From Bacteroidia bacterium (GTDB taxonomy: Bacteria > Bacteroidota > Bacteroidia > J057), in NCBI GenBank assembly GCA_030430205.1, contig JAUIGE010000003.1, forward strand, positions 62,001 to 126,000: 64,000 bases of DNA, in the 5' to 3' direction. Position numbers and translations under genes: made by a program. Below are positions 25,211-33,974 of this stretch, in pieces. The first letter of the stretch is position 1, and every line of letters starts with the position of its first letter. The notes beneath the pieces are model-generated. The model did no database searches, was not told the origin of the DNA, and saw only the letters and a list, made by a program, of their open reading frames with translations.

Positions 25211-26782
25211 ATGAGCAATCAGCAGGCCATACAACCCAAGATTCGAAAGCTGCTCGAACAGCTCAACCAGGACCTCTTCGAGCGCGAAGAGGTTGTCAGG
25301 TTGGCGCTGCTTTCGGCTATCGCTGGCGAAAGCATTTTCCTGCTTGGCCCGCCCGGCGTAGCCAAAAGTATGGTCGCCCGGCGACTCAAATATGCTTTTG
25401 AAGGCGCTGACTCCTTCGAGTACCTGATGGGCAAATTCAGCACGCCGGACGAAATTTTCGGCCCCGTCTCCATCAGCAAGTTGCGCAATGAGGACAAATA
25501 CGAGCGCCTCGTAGACAACTACCTGCCCGGCGCACAAATCGTCTTCCTCGATGAGATCTGGAAAGCCAGTCCGCCTATTCAAAATGCGCTTTTGACGGTC
25601 CTGAATGAAAAAATATACCGCAATGGTGCGCAGGAAATCAGGGTAGATTTGCGCGGCCTGGTCGCCGCCTCCAATGAATTGCCGCAGCGCGGCGAAGGGC
25701 TGGAAGCCCTTTGGGACCGCTTTCTGCTGCGCCTGGTCATGGGCGGCATTGAGGACAAGGAACTTTTCAACGCCATGATCACCCTGAGTGGCGGCAGCGC
25801 ACATGGCGATTATGTGGAGCCGGGGCTGAAGATCACCGACGAACTGTATAAGGAGTGGAACCAGGAAATTGACTATATCTTTGTGCCACCGCATGTGCTG
25901 GGCCTGATCGGTCACTTGCGGCAGCGCTTCATCGAGCGCAACAATGAGCTCGACGAGCGCGAGCATATCTATGTCTCAGACCGCCGCTGGCGCAAAATCG
26001 TCCGGCTGATGCGAAGCTCAGCCTTTCTGAATGGCCGCAAGGAGATCGACCTGATGGATTGTTTTCTCATTGAGTATTGCATCTGGAGCGATGTGGGCCA
26101 GCTCGAAGATGTGCGCCTTATCCTGGAGGAAACGGTGGTGCGCCACGGCTATCGGGCGCTCTACGAGCTCAAGCCGGTCCAGCAATTATTTCGCAGCCTG
26201 ACAGAGGAAATCGAGGCAGAAACACAAATCGTTACCAAGGAAAAAATCGAGGAAAAGCTTATTCATATAGACGAAAATAAGCAGCAATACTTCAGCCTGG
26301 CTGGATTTTATGGCGAAGATCCCGCCTATATCCGAATAGAAGATTTTGATCGCTTAAACAAAGAGAAAGAAGTTTTTATTCAGGTATTTGAAAAAAGCTA
26401 CGAAAAATACCGCCCTTTTCAGACTTATAGTTTTGTGAAAATCAATTCTAAAAACCTGGTCAACAAAAATAAAAAATACCTCATAGAGACGGAACAGGCG
26501 GAAAAAGAGATTGTTTCTTCCCGTCCGCCCACAGCGGAGCTGATCAAAAACTGGGACAAGCAGGTCAAAGATATGTTGGCGCATTGCAAAGCGGCGATTC
26601 AGATTTTGAAAGAGAGGGAAGAAATAGATCTGGGGCATTTGCGCAGGCACCTTTTCATAGATCGCGAAAAAGCACTGCTTATCAAGGACAGCCTCAAAAA
26701 AGCAGGGCAGGAAGTATTGAACCTTAAACTGGAAATAGAAAAACTACAACATGGCTACCAGTCTCTGGGAGCGGGTGGATGA
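25211..26782 (+). CDS. ravA: MoxR-family AAA+ ATPase, RavA type
   Basis: 523-aa AAA+ ATPase of the MoxR class, RavA subfamily, which works as a chaperone-like hexamer with the VWA protein ViaA. Walker A GPPGVAKS at residues 46-53; Walker B FLDE at 112-115 in QIVFLDEIWKASPPIQNALL; sensor-1 region VAASNELPQRGEGLEALWDR; and arginine-finger-type segment DRFLLRLVMGGIED. The C-terminal 200 residues are helical and charged, including a coil (LLIKDSLKKAGQEVLNLKLE). Slightly longer than E. coli RavA. It overlaps viaA by 32 bases, indicating translational coupling. In enterobacteria the pair acts on respiratory complexes; the target here is unknown. Confidence 0.85.
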   Translation: MSNQQAIQPKIRKLLEQLNQDLFEREEVVRLALLSAIAGESIFLLGPPGVAKSMVARRLKYAFEGADSFEYLMGKFSTPDEIFGPVSISKLRNEDKYERLVDNYLPGAQIVFLDEIWKASPPIQNALLTVLNEKIYRNGAQEIRVDLRGLVAASNELPQRGEGLEALWDRFLLRLVMGGIEDKELFNAMITLSGGSAHGDYVEPGLKITDELYKEWNQEIDYIFVPPHVLGLIGHLRQRFIERNNELDEREHIYVSDRRWRKIVRLMRSSAFLNGRKEIDLMDCFLIEYCIWSDVGQLEDVRLILEETVVRHGYRALYELKPVQQLFRSLTEEIEAETQIVTKEKIEEKLIHIDENKQQYFSLAGFYGEDPAYIRIEDFDRLNKEKEVFIQVFEKSYEKYRPFQTYSFVKINSKNLVNKNKKYLIETEQAEKEIVSSRPPTAELIKNWDKQVKDMLAHCKAAIQILKEREEIDLGHLRRHLFIDREKALLIKDSLKKAGQEVLNLKLEIEKLQHGYQSLGAGG

Positions 26783-28391
26783 GCATCTCTCTTCCTTTAT
26801 TCATTTTGGAAAAATCCTCACTACAGAGCAGCGGCGCATCCTTGCGCGTAAGCTGGTGGCACATCTTTTTGATCCTTCTTTCAGCAGGTTGGAGGAGTGG
26901 AAAAAAATGAAAATAGCCGATAGCGAGCCCATCTGGGATAGCCTGATTCAGGATATTTTTGCCAAAGCAGAAATCCCCCAGCTTACAGCCCACAATGAAG
27001 ACCTCGCTATCAGCGTGGCCCAGAATCTCCTCAACTGGCTCCACAAAACGGCTCGCAGCCTCGAAATCGGGCATGTCCATGCCGATGAGCTGCTTGAATA
27101 TCAAGGCTGGCTGGAACAGCCCGAAGGCACTGCGCATAAAAGCTGGACAGAATTGATCGCAGGGTTGAAAGCGCGTTATCCGGATTTCTCCCAAAACTGG
27201 GATTTTTATAAACTGCGCTTGCAGGAAGAAGAAAATCAGGCTTCCTCAGAAACATTGATAGACAGCCATACGCTTTCCATTCTTCAGCAAAATATCCTCA
27301 AAGATTGGGAGCATCTGTTGTTTCAGAAAAAATACAGCTTCGAAAACGAATACCTAAGCGATGCTTTTGGGCAGTACTATGATCGCCTGAAAGGCAAGGT
27401 GGATAAGCTGAATTTTTTGGGAGACATCCTGGAGCCCTACTACCGGCATTTGGGGGCGCTTTGGAACAAAAGCCTGATGGAATGGAACAAGGTTCCATGG
27501 GACAAGATCGAATCCTATATCCAGACCTTGCGGTCGGACAAAACACTCAAAGACCTGGCCGCCATGCTGGGCCGCTGGCAGATGGTTGAGCTGGAAATAG
27601 AGGAAGAGCAGCGGGAAAAAATCCTGCCCCAAAACAGCTGGAAGCCCAATCCCTACGGCAAATCCGAGATCATCGGCATTCATTATAGCGACAACATCAG
27701 CGGCACGCTGCCGATGGAGTTTGCGATGCTGAGCCATCCCGATACGGAATTGATTTTTTCCCATCGCTTTGTCGAAAAAAAATTGCTTTCCTTCCAATTC
27801 CGCGCCCATGACCTGGCCAGCGATACCAGTCGGCAGGAGGAAACCATCAAAGAACCCAAAATCGCTGAGCAAGGCCCTGTCATCCTGGTGATAGACACCA
27901 GCGGCTCCATGTTTGGCAATCCCGAGCAGATCGCCAAAGCCATCAGCTTTGTGGTGCTGAGCCGCGCCTTGCGGCAAAAGCGCCCCTGCTACCTGATCTC
28001 TTTTTCCGATCATATCAAAACGCTCGAACTGACCCAGACAGGCCAGGAACTGGACCGCATGGTCGAATTTTTGACCATGAGCTACCATGGAGGCACGGAC
28101 ATCCAGCCCGCCTTGCGCGAAGCCCTCGAAATGCTGAAAAGGGAAGCTTTTCAGAAAGCAGATGTATTGGTCATTTCTGACTTCGTGATTCCCTGGGTAG
28201 AGGAAAAAGTCCGCAACGAGATCATTTTCCAACGAAAAGAAAACAATACCCAATTTCACAGCCTTTACATCACACGGAGCATAGACCCTGGAGCGGTACC
28301 GCTTGCAATATTTGACCACCACTGGCTTTATGACCTCGACAACCCCAAAATCATCCGCCAGACTTTAGAGACTTTTGAATCCTATGTATGA
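26751..28391 (+). CDS. viaA: VWA domain protein, ViaA type
   Basis: 546-aa partner of the RavA ATPase. The N-terminal two thirds are helical without a known domain. The von Willebrand A domain occupies about 375-546, with the metal site in VILVIDTSGSMFG (Asp382, Ser384, Ser386), a second metal residue region MSYHGGTDIQPALREAL, and VLVISDFVIPWVEEKV. Length is a little above the enterobacterial protein. Overlaps ravA by 32 bases and the amidohydrolase by 8 bases. Confidence 0.85.
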   Translation: MATSLWERVDEHLSSFIHFGKILTTEQRRILARKLVAHLFDPSFSRLEEWKKMKIADSEPIWDSLIQDIFAKAEIPQLTAHNEDLAISVAQNLLNWLHKTARSLEIGHVHADELLEYQGWLEQPEGTAHKSWTELIAGLKARYPDFSQNWDFYKLRLQEEENQASSETLIDSHTLSILQQNILKDWEHLLFQKKYSFENEYLSDAFGQYYDRLKGKVDKLNFLGDILEPYYRHLGALWNKSLMEWNKVPWDKIESYIQTLRSDKTLKDLAAMLGRWQMVELEIEEEQREKILPQNSWKPNPYGKSEIIGIHYSDNISGTLPMEFAMLSHPDTELIFSHRFVEKKLLSFQFRAHDLASDTSRQEETIKEPKIAEQGPVILVIDTSGSMFGNPEQIAKAISFVVLSRALRQKRPCYLISFSDHIKTLELTQTGQELDRMVEFLTMSYHGGTDIQPALREALEMLKREAFQKADVLVISDFVIPWVEEKVRNEIIFQRKENNTQFHSLYITRSIDPGAVPLAIFDHHWLYDLDNPKIIRQTLETFESYV

Positions 28392-29940
28392 TACCCTGAT
28401 TCTCCATGCACGTATTTTTTCGGGTAGAAAAGAAGCCCCCCGAACAACGCATCTCGCCATACAGGGCGATCGCATCGCCGCCATAGGCGACGAACTCGCA
28501 GAGGCTGACGCCCATGAGGTGATCGACGCCACAGGCCTCTACCTGACACCGGGCTTCATCGACACCCATGCCTCGACAGGATTTGGCTACTTTTTCCCCG
28601 AAGCTGCGGATCACAAATTGTATCAGGGCATCACGACAGAGATTTTTGGCAATTGTGGCACTTCTCCCGGCCCTATAGGTGAGGGCCTGCTGCCTACCAT
28701 GACACGCCTCTCCGGGGAAATCGGTTTTCCCTTTAACTGGCGTAGCCTGGGAGAATATTTTGAGGCTATTTCCAATAAACTACAGTTTAACATCGCTTCT
28801 CTGGTGGGGCACTCCACCCTGCGTGGCGGCTATGTAAAAGATGTCAATCAGCCCACAGCTGCTGAGCAGCAGGCCATGCAGCAATCGCTTTCGCAAGCGA
28901 TGGATGAAGGAGCCATCGGCCTGTCTTCGGGTTTGATTTATGCACCCGGCTGCTTCGCAGATTTGCAGGAATTGGTGGATCTGGCGAGGGTAGCAAAGGA
29001 AAAAGGCGGTCTCTACGCCTCCCACGTCCGCAACGAGCGGGACAAACTGGAGGAAGCCGTCGAAGAGGCGCTCACCATAGGTGACCAGGCGGGCATCAAA
29101 GTGCTGGTCAGCCACCTCAAAGCAGCAGAAAAACCCAATTGGGGGAAGATCGAAAGGGTGTTGGAAATGATCGAAAAATATAACGACAGCCATGCTGTCA
29201 AAACGAAAGTAGATGTATATCCCTACACTGCCGTTTCCACCAAAATGCGGGCATTTATCCCTAAATACCTCCTGGATCAGGGCATGGAGGCTTTGCCTAT
29301 CCGTTTGCAAAAAGCCTCAGCCCTTGAGGATATAGATAGCTGGGTCGCACAAAAAGAATATGACCTGGACAAGATGCTGATCATTTCGAATGATATTCCG
29401 GAATACCATGGCAAAACCGTGCACGAAGTGTCGCGGGAAATGAAGCAATCTTATGGGCGAACCATGGGGCAGGTTATCGCAGAAAACAGCGAGACATGGA
29501 TCGTCTATCATTGTATCCATGAAGAAGATATGGACAAAGCGGTGCTTTGGGACGAAGCCATGATCTGTACTGATAGCTGGAGCTATCCCATCAATGCGCC
29601 CAAAACGATTGGGCAACCTCACCCGCGCTCTTATGGCGCGTTTACTGCCTACCTGGAGCGTTATGTGCTACAGCAGCAGTCGCTGCAATGGCCGGAGGCC
29701 ATTTATAAAGTGACAAAATTGCCCGCCGAATTTTTCGGCCTGGAGGGAAGAGGAGAAGTCAAAGAAGGCTACTTCGCAGACCTTGTACTTTTTGATCCGC
29801 TCCATATTCGCAACCATGCCAGCTACCTCCATCCCCGCCAGCTTTCAGAAGGCGTGAGCTATCTTTGGGTCAATGGGCAGAAGACCATCTCGCAGAAGCT
29901 TGTGCAAGCCCATGCTATGGCGGGTCGGGTTTTGAGTTGA
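28384..29940 (+). CDS. D-aminoacylase-like amidohydrolase
   Basis: 518-aa metal-dependent hydrolase of the N-acyl-D-amino-acid deacylase / dihydroorotase-like family. I start it at ATG 28384; the open frame begins three codons earlier with TTG. Landmarks: YLTPGFIDTHAST at the N-terminal metal site, GNCGTSPGPIG (bridging Cys), GLSSGLIYAPG, YASHVRNE, VSHLKAAEKPNWGKI (metal His), DVYPYTAVSTKM, the catalytic-Asp region ICTDSWSYPI, and PHPRSYGAFTAYLERYVL. The usual HxH pair after GFID is HAS here, so one alpha-site ligand is replaced; D-aminoacylases mainly need the Cys/His/His site, so activity is still possible. C-terminal GYFADLVLFDP is typical. Overlaps viaA by 8 bases. Confidence 0.87.
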   Translation: MYDTLILHARIFSGRKEAPRTTHLAIQGDRIAAIGDELAEADAHEVIDATGLYLTPGFIDTHASTGFGYFFPEAADHKLYQGITTEIFGNCGTSPGPIGEGLLPTMTRLSGEIGFPFNWRSLGEYFEAISNKLQFNIASLVGHSTLRGGYVKDVNQPTAAEQQAMQQSLSQAMDEGAIGLSSGLIYAPGCFADLQELVDLARVAKEKGGLYASHVRNERDKLEEAVEEALTIGDQAGIKVLVSHLKAAEKPNWGKIERVLEMIEKYNDSHAVKTKVDVYPYTAVSTKMRAFIPKYLLDQGMEALPIRLQKASALEDIDSWVAQKEYDLDKMLIISNDIPEYHGKTVHEVSREMKQSYGRTMGQVIAENSETWIVYHCIHEEDMDKAVLWDEAMICTDSWSYPINAPKTIGQPHPRSYGAFTAYLERYVLQQQSLQWPEAIYKVTKLPAEFFGLEGRGEVKEGYFADLVLFDPLHIRNHASYLHPRQLSEGVSYLWVNGQKTISQKLVQAHAMAGRVLS

Positions 29941-29982
29941 TTTTTCGTAAATTAGCGCCCCAATCATTAAAATACGATTCCC

Positions 29983-30483
29983 GTGAATCCTGATTTGCAA
30001 TTTCTTCCAGCCCACCCAGAAGATTACCGCGCGATTGCTGACATCTATAATATTTACATAAAAGATGGCAAGCAGACCATGGAAGAGCGTATTCATAGCG
30101 AAAAGGATATTGCAGGATGGGTGGAAAAATTTCACGAACGTGAGGGTTTATTCGTCCTGAAAAAAAAGGAACAACTGATCGGGTGGGGAATCATCAAACG
30201 GTATAGCGAGCGCGAAGGCTACCGCTTCAGTTGTGAGACGGCCGTTTACCTACATGATGATTTTCGGGGAAAAGGCTATGGAAGCTATATCAAACGCCAA
30301 TTGATTAGCATGTGTAGGGAATGGAATTACCACCATCTGGTGGCAAAAATATTTGCTGTAAATACAGGCAGTATCGTCTACAATGAAAAATTGGGATATG
30401 AAATTGTCGGACGGCAAAAAGAAATTGGCTTTAAGGATGGGAAATGGACAGATGTCGTGATTATGCAGCTCATCCTGAAATAA
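29983..30483 (+). CDS. GNAT family N-acetyltransferase
   Basis: 166-aa acyltransferase with the complete GNAT fold. N-terminal FLPAHPEDYRAIADIYNIYI; acceptor strand RFSCETAVYLHDDFRGKGYG, including the acetyl-CoA loop (RGKGYGSYIKRQL); and the C-terminal NTGSIVYNEKLGYEIVGRQK. The start is GTG at 29983; the next in-frame ATG would delete the first strand. The closest known relatives would be phosphinothricin/L-amino-acid acetyltransferases, but the substrate cannot be read from the sequence. 39 bases separate it from the cysteine-dioxygenase-like gene. Confidence 0.87.
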   Translation: MNPDLQFLPAHPEDYRAIADIYNIYIKDGKQTMEERIHSEKDIAGWVEKFHEREGLFVLKKKEQLIGWGIIKRYSEREGYRFSCETAVYLHDDFRGKGYGSYIKRQLISMCREWNYHHLVAKIFAVNTGSIVYNEKLGYEIVGRQKEIGFKDGKWTDVVIMQLILK

Positions 30484-30522
30484 GCCTCAAAAAGAAATAG
30501 TAATTAAGCTAATTATAATCCC

Positions 30523-31254
30523 ATGCGAGCATTAACAGAAACCTATCCAGCCACCCTGGATAGACTTATTCACTTACTGGAAAAGCATTCCTCCGAGGAG
30601 CAAATTACCCCCAAAAGGGTCGCAGAGATTGTAGCAGAAGCGAAAATCGATGTAAATGACCTGATGCATTATGCTGATTTTGACCACCCCAAAGAAGATT
30701 GCTATGGGCGAAAACTGGTCTATGATGCAGGAAATTTTGAAATCATGGTGATGTCCTGGCGCCCACGTGATTATTCTTCCATCCATGATCATGGCTATAC
30801 AGAATGGGGCGTAGTCCAGGTATTTGGTCCCGTTCATCATTTTATTTTCAGTGAACGCAATGGCGAATTGGAGATTTCTGCCCGCCAGATTCTGAAGGTC
30901 GGCGAAATCATTAAAGTCAACAATCCTTTGATTCATCAGATGGGCAATGCCACTTCAAAGCCTTATCTGACATTGCATGTCTATGGCAGCAATAGCCGCG
31001 AAGGAGATATAACGGCAGACGCCAAGAGCTACGACCTTGAGTTTGACCGGATTGCACACACCCAGGGCGGGGCATTTTTTGACCTGCCTGAGGAGGAAAT
31101 ATATAATTTTCAACCTGCTCCTCGCCCCACGCGAGAAGTATTTCTCCATTATGCCCACCTCCTGATGGACTACTACAATCGCCAGGAGCAGACAGCCAGA
31201 GTCAAGCGACTCAAAGTCAATCTGCTGCGCAAAATGGAGTCCGTGATGGTATAA
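30523..31254 (+). CDS. Cysteine dioxygenase family protein
   Basis: 243-aa cupin of the type I cysteine dioxygenase family, which uses Fe(II) and O2 to oxidise cysteine thiol to sulfinate. Ligand residues are visible: His88 and His90 in YSSIHDHGYTEW and His138 in NNPLIHQMGN, with TLHVYGSN closing the cupin. It is longer than the mammalian and bacterial enzymes, with extra N- and C-terminal helices. The tRNA 2-selenouridine synthase gene follows after 5 bases, a sulfur/selenium pairing. Related 3-mercaptopropionate dioxygenases share the fold, so the thiol substrate is uncertain. Confidence 0.82.
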   Translation: MRALTETYPATLDRLIHLLEKHSSEEQITPKRVAEIVAEAKIDVNDLMHYADFDHPKEDCYGRKLVYDAGNFEIMVMSWRPRDYSSIHDHGYTEWGVVQVFGPVHHFIFSERNGELEISARQILKVGEIIKVNNPLIHQMGNATSKPYLTLHVYGSNSREGDITADAKSYDLEFDRIAHTQGGAFFDLPEEEIYNFQPAPRPTREVFLHYAHLLMDYYNRQEQTARVKRLKVNLLRKMESVMV

Positions 31255-31259
31255 GCAGT

Positions 31260-32300
31260 ATGCTACAACAACTGGATATAACAGATTTTTTATGCGAACA
31301 AGAGAAAGACCCCCGGGTAATTTTTGATGTGCGCTCTCCCGGTGAATTTGAAAAAGGGCACATCCCCGGAGCTTTGAGTTTTCCCCTGTTTGATAATATA
31401 GAAAGGTCTGTTGTGGGGACGCTATACAAGCAGCAGGGACGCGAGCATGCCATCAAAAAAGGCATTGAGTTGGTGGGGCCCAAGCTTGATCCTTTTGTAG
31501 AAAAAGCGAAAGAATTATGCCCTGACCGTCGGCTTTTCATCCATTGCTGGAGAGGCGGTATGCGCAGTCAGAATATGGCCAAACTTTTTTCTGCAGTAGG
31601 TTTTGAGGTGGGCCTTATAGAAGGCGGTTACAAGGCTTTTCGCACACACATCCGGGAGGTTTTGAGAAAACCTCTGAAACTCATCATTCTGGCCGGAGAA
31701 ACCGGAAGTGGAAAAACAGACATCCTGCATGCCCTTGCTGCGCAAGGGGAGCAAATCATAGACCTGGAGGGCATCGCCCACCACAAAGGCTCCTCCTTTG
31801 GCGGGCTGATGCAGCCCCAACAGCCCAGTTCGGAGCAGTTTGAAAACCTGCTCTATCACCGCCTTTCCCAGCTCAATCCGCAAGAGCGGATCTGGGTGGA
31901 AGATGAAAGCATGGCCATCGGCAAGCTGTATATTTCCGAGCCATTTTGGGCTCAGATGCTACAGGCGCAGCATGTGCGGATCAGCCTGCCATCGGCGATA
32001 CGGGTAGAGAGACTGGTGAAAGAATATGCGCAAGCATGGGATGCAGACCTGGTAGAGGCTGTGAAGCGAATAGGCAAACGCCTTGGCGGTCAGCATGTTA
32101 AAGCAGCGCTGCAAGCGCTGGCGAACAAAGACTACGCGCTTTGCGCGGAGATCAGCCTGAATTATTATGACAAAGCCTATCGCTTTGGTCTGGCGAAAAA
32201 AAAGCGGGATCCGATCTTTTCCTTAACGCTGGAAAAGGACGATCCTCCAGCTACTGCAAGCTTGCTCAGAAAACGTCTGACAGCCCTACCCAAAAATTAA
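31260..32300 (+). CDS. mnmH: tRNA 2-selenouridine synthase
   Basis: Converts 2-thiouridine to 2-selenouridine at the tRNA wobble position through a geranylated intermediate, using selenophosphate. 346 aa. Rhodanese domain (1-130) with IFDVRSPGEFEKGHIPGA and the catalytic Cys96 in FIHCWRGGMRSQ, matching E. coli SelU Cys97. A P-loop domain follows with LAGETGSGKTDIL. Length is normal. 5 bases after the cysteine-dioxygenase-like gene, so co-transcribed. Its 3' end overlaps the convergent GNAT-like gene by 35 bases. selD is not in the window. Confidence 0.93.
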   Translation: MLQQLDITDFLCEQEKDPRVIFDVRSPGEFEKGHIPGALSFPLFDNIERSVVGTLYKQQGREHAIKKGIELVGPKLDPFVEKAKELCPDRRLFIHCWRGGMRSQNMAKLFSAVGFEVGLIEGGYKAFRTHIREVLRKPLKLIILAGETGSGKTDILHALAAQGEQIIDLEGIAHHKGSSFGGLMQPQQPSSEQFENLLYHRLSQLNPQERIWVEDESMAIGKLYISEPFWAQMLQAQHVRISLPSAIRVERLVKEYAQAWDADLVEAVKRIGKRLGGQHVKAALQALANKDYALCAEISLNYYDKAYRFGLAKKKRDPIFSLTLEKDDPPATASLLRKRLTALPKN

Positions 32301-33144
32301 ATTTTTGGATCTCCTCCCTCCCGGCCTTCAAGGGATACCAGCAAAGGTAGCCAGAATCTGAAGGCACGGCTTTGGGAAAAAGCTGTGCATAATCTGCACT
32401 TTGGTGATAGAGAAAGGTCATCAGGTTGATGTCAAATTTGTTTGCGCAGCCCTGAACCAGCTTCCGAAAATCTGCATTTTCCCCCAGGATTACCCCTCCC
32501 ACCAAAAAGTGACTCAGCTTTATTTGTCCCTTTTTCACCCTGGCAAATTTTCCCCAAAGCTGGTTTCCCTTTTTATCCTTATAACAAAGAATATTGCGGT
32601 CGCGCTGCTGCTGCTTGAGGGAAAGCAACTGCCCGACATCTGGCGTCAGGGCCGAAGAGTGGGGGGAGAAATGGCGGTTTACGCGGGGCCAAAAGGCGGG
32701 CAGGAGCAAGGTCCTGCGGAGATAGCCGCCGTGGTTTTCATAGCCCAAAGGGCCTGTGAGGATGGGGCCGGAGCGCTCATTGGGCAGGCCCAATATCCCC
32801 AAAGCGCCTTGCGCTTTCAGGGGTTTTCTGGCAGCAGTCTGCAAGCGGAAAAACAGCTGTTTTCCCCTATGCTGCGGCGATACCGCCGACCAGCAACTTT
32901 GGTAAAAGACATGAGGCTTTTTCTTCCAGAGGCAATCATGCGCGATCCAGGCATTGAAAGCGATCAATTCCTCTCCCTCAAAAGCGCCGAGGTAGAAGGA
33001 CTCTCCGAGGCTACTTGCCGTCTGTGTATTGAGCCAGAGATCGTCTGCCTCCAAACCGAAGCCAAATGTGGCATTCAGCAATTGATTGACCTGTTTTTGA
33101 AGAAGGGGATGTTGGATGTCTATGGGCAAAATTTCCGCTTGCAT
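32266..33144 (-). CDS. GNAT-fold protein, unknown substrate
   Basis: 292-aa protein. The middle of the chain reads like a GNAT core: FYLGAFEGEELIAFNAWIA, YQSCWSAVSPQHRGKQLFFR (acetyl-CoA loop region, QHRGKQLFFRL) and LGILGLPNERSGPILTGPLG. The C-terminal 130 residues (QLSLKQQQRDRNILCYKDKK onward) have no domain I recognise. This two-part layout is seen in Bacteroidota proteins annotated as GNAT family. Convergent with mnmH, overlapping it by 35 bases, so the two 3' ends are transcribed against each other. Confidence 0.68.
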   Translation of the reverse strand: MQAEILPIDIQHPLLQKQVNQLLNATFGFGLEADDLWLNTQTASSLGESFYLGAFEGEELIAFNAWIAHDCLWKKKPHVFYQSCWSAVSPQHRGKQLFFRLQTAARKPLKAQGALGILGLPNERSGPILTGPLGYENHGGYLRRTLLLPAFWPRVNRHFSPHSSALTPDVGQLLSLKQQQRDRNILCYKDKKGNQLWGKFARVKKGQIKLSHFLVGGVILGENADFRKLVQGCANKFDINLMTFLYHQSADYAQLFPKAVPSDSGYLCWYPLKAGREEIQKFNFWVGLSDVF

Positions 33145-33216
33145 AAGGGAAGATAGCCTAATCCCTAAACAATTTCAATCCTGCTCTGTTCTTTTATCGC
33201 ATTCAAAAAATAAGAA

Positions 33217-33771
33217 ATGAAACGAATACTCGCCTTTGGCGCAAGCAATAGCCGGAATTCCATCAATCAAAAATTTGCTGATTGGGTGGCTCATGAAGTG
33301 AAGGCTGCAGAAGTCAGCCTGCTTGACCTCAATGATTTTGAGATGCCTCTTTACGGGCCTGACCGTGAGCGGGAGATGGGCATACCGCAGGCGGCTTATG
33401 ATTTTTTTGAGTTGATAGCCTCACATGATGCACTCGTTATTTCTTTGGCAGAATATAACCACAACTATACCACTGCCTTCAAAAACCTGATGGACTGGAC
33501 GTCCCGTGTTCAAAAGCAACTTTGGCAAAATAAGCCCATGTTTTTGCTCAGCTGTTCGCCCGGCGGGCGGGGCGGTGAAAATATCATGCTTCATTCTCTG
33601 AAGCATATGCCCTATATGGGCGGCAATATCGTAGCGAATTTTTCGCTTCCGGGTTTTCGCTTCACTTTTTCCGAAGGAAAAGGGATAGTGGATGTCGCCC
33701 AGCGGGCGGCCTTTTTGGAGCAGCTTGCTGCTTTTGAGGAGGCGCTACATGGCGCCCGTGTGGGCGTGTAG
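33217..33771 (+). CDS. NADPH-dependent FMN reductase family protein
   Basis: 184-aa flavodoxin-fold oxidoreductase. N-terminal FMN phosphate loop ILAFGASNSRNSINQKFADW, then PLYGPDREREMGIPQAAYDF, and the typical AEYNHNYTTAFKNLMDW segment that shapes the flavin site, followed by SCSPGGRGGENIM. Probably reduces flavin, quinone or azo/chromate-type acceptors with NADPH; the physiological role is not evident. Single gene, divergent from the GNAT-fold gene, followed 2 bases past its stop by a decayed TfoX-like remnant on the other strand. Confidence 0.88.
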   Translation: MKRILAFGASNSRNSINQKFADWVAHEVKAAEVSLLDLNDFEMPLYGPDREREMGIPQAAYDFFELIASHDALVISLAEYNHNYTTAFKNLMDWTSRVQKQLWQNKPMFLLSCSPGGRGGENIMLHSLKHMPYMGGNIVANFSLPGFRFTFSEGKGIVDVAQRAAFLEQLAAFEEALHGARVGV

Positions 33772-33773
33772 GA

Positions 33774-33934
33774 TTATTTTTCCTTCACTTCGGCATTGTA
33801 AGCCAGCGCTTTTTCCACCCAAAAATTCAGGTCTGCCTCCCTATCAAATCGATCGGGATAGATAAAGACACCACATCACCTTGACTTGCAAGGCGTTGGC
33901 GGATTCTGTCTGCTAAAAATTCACTGAATGCCAT
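33774..33934 (-). pseudogene. TfoX N-terminal domain protein remnant with internal deletion
   Basis: Read by hand on the minus strand. From ATG at 33932-33934 the frame gives MAFSEFLADRIRQRLASQGD, the typical start of TfoX N-terminal-domain proteins. After VVS the frame is lost. In a second frame the typical C-terminus appears: VFIYPDRFDREADLNFWVEK, ALAYNAEVKEK, stop at 33774-33776. A full family member is about 100-115 aa, so roughly 60 central codons have been deleted and the frame broken. It is a clear relic and not expected to make a functional protein. Confidence 0.8.
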
Positions 33935-33974
33935 GGGATGATTTTTGGGTGAAAATACGCAAAATGACGAGTTC

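Noticed and set aside
24782-25966. 394-codon open frame on the minus strand
   Set aside because: It lies opposite the adaptor and ravA genes, whose domains are intact; its translation has no recognisable domain.
27354-28322. 322-codon open frame on the minus strand
   Set aside because: Antisense to the viaA VWA domain; a by-product of codon use.
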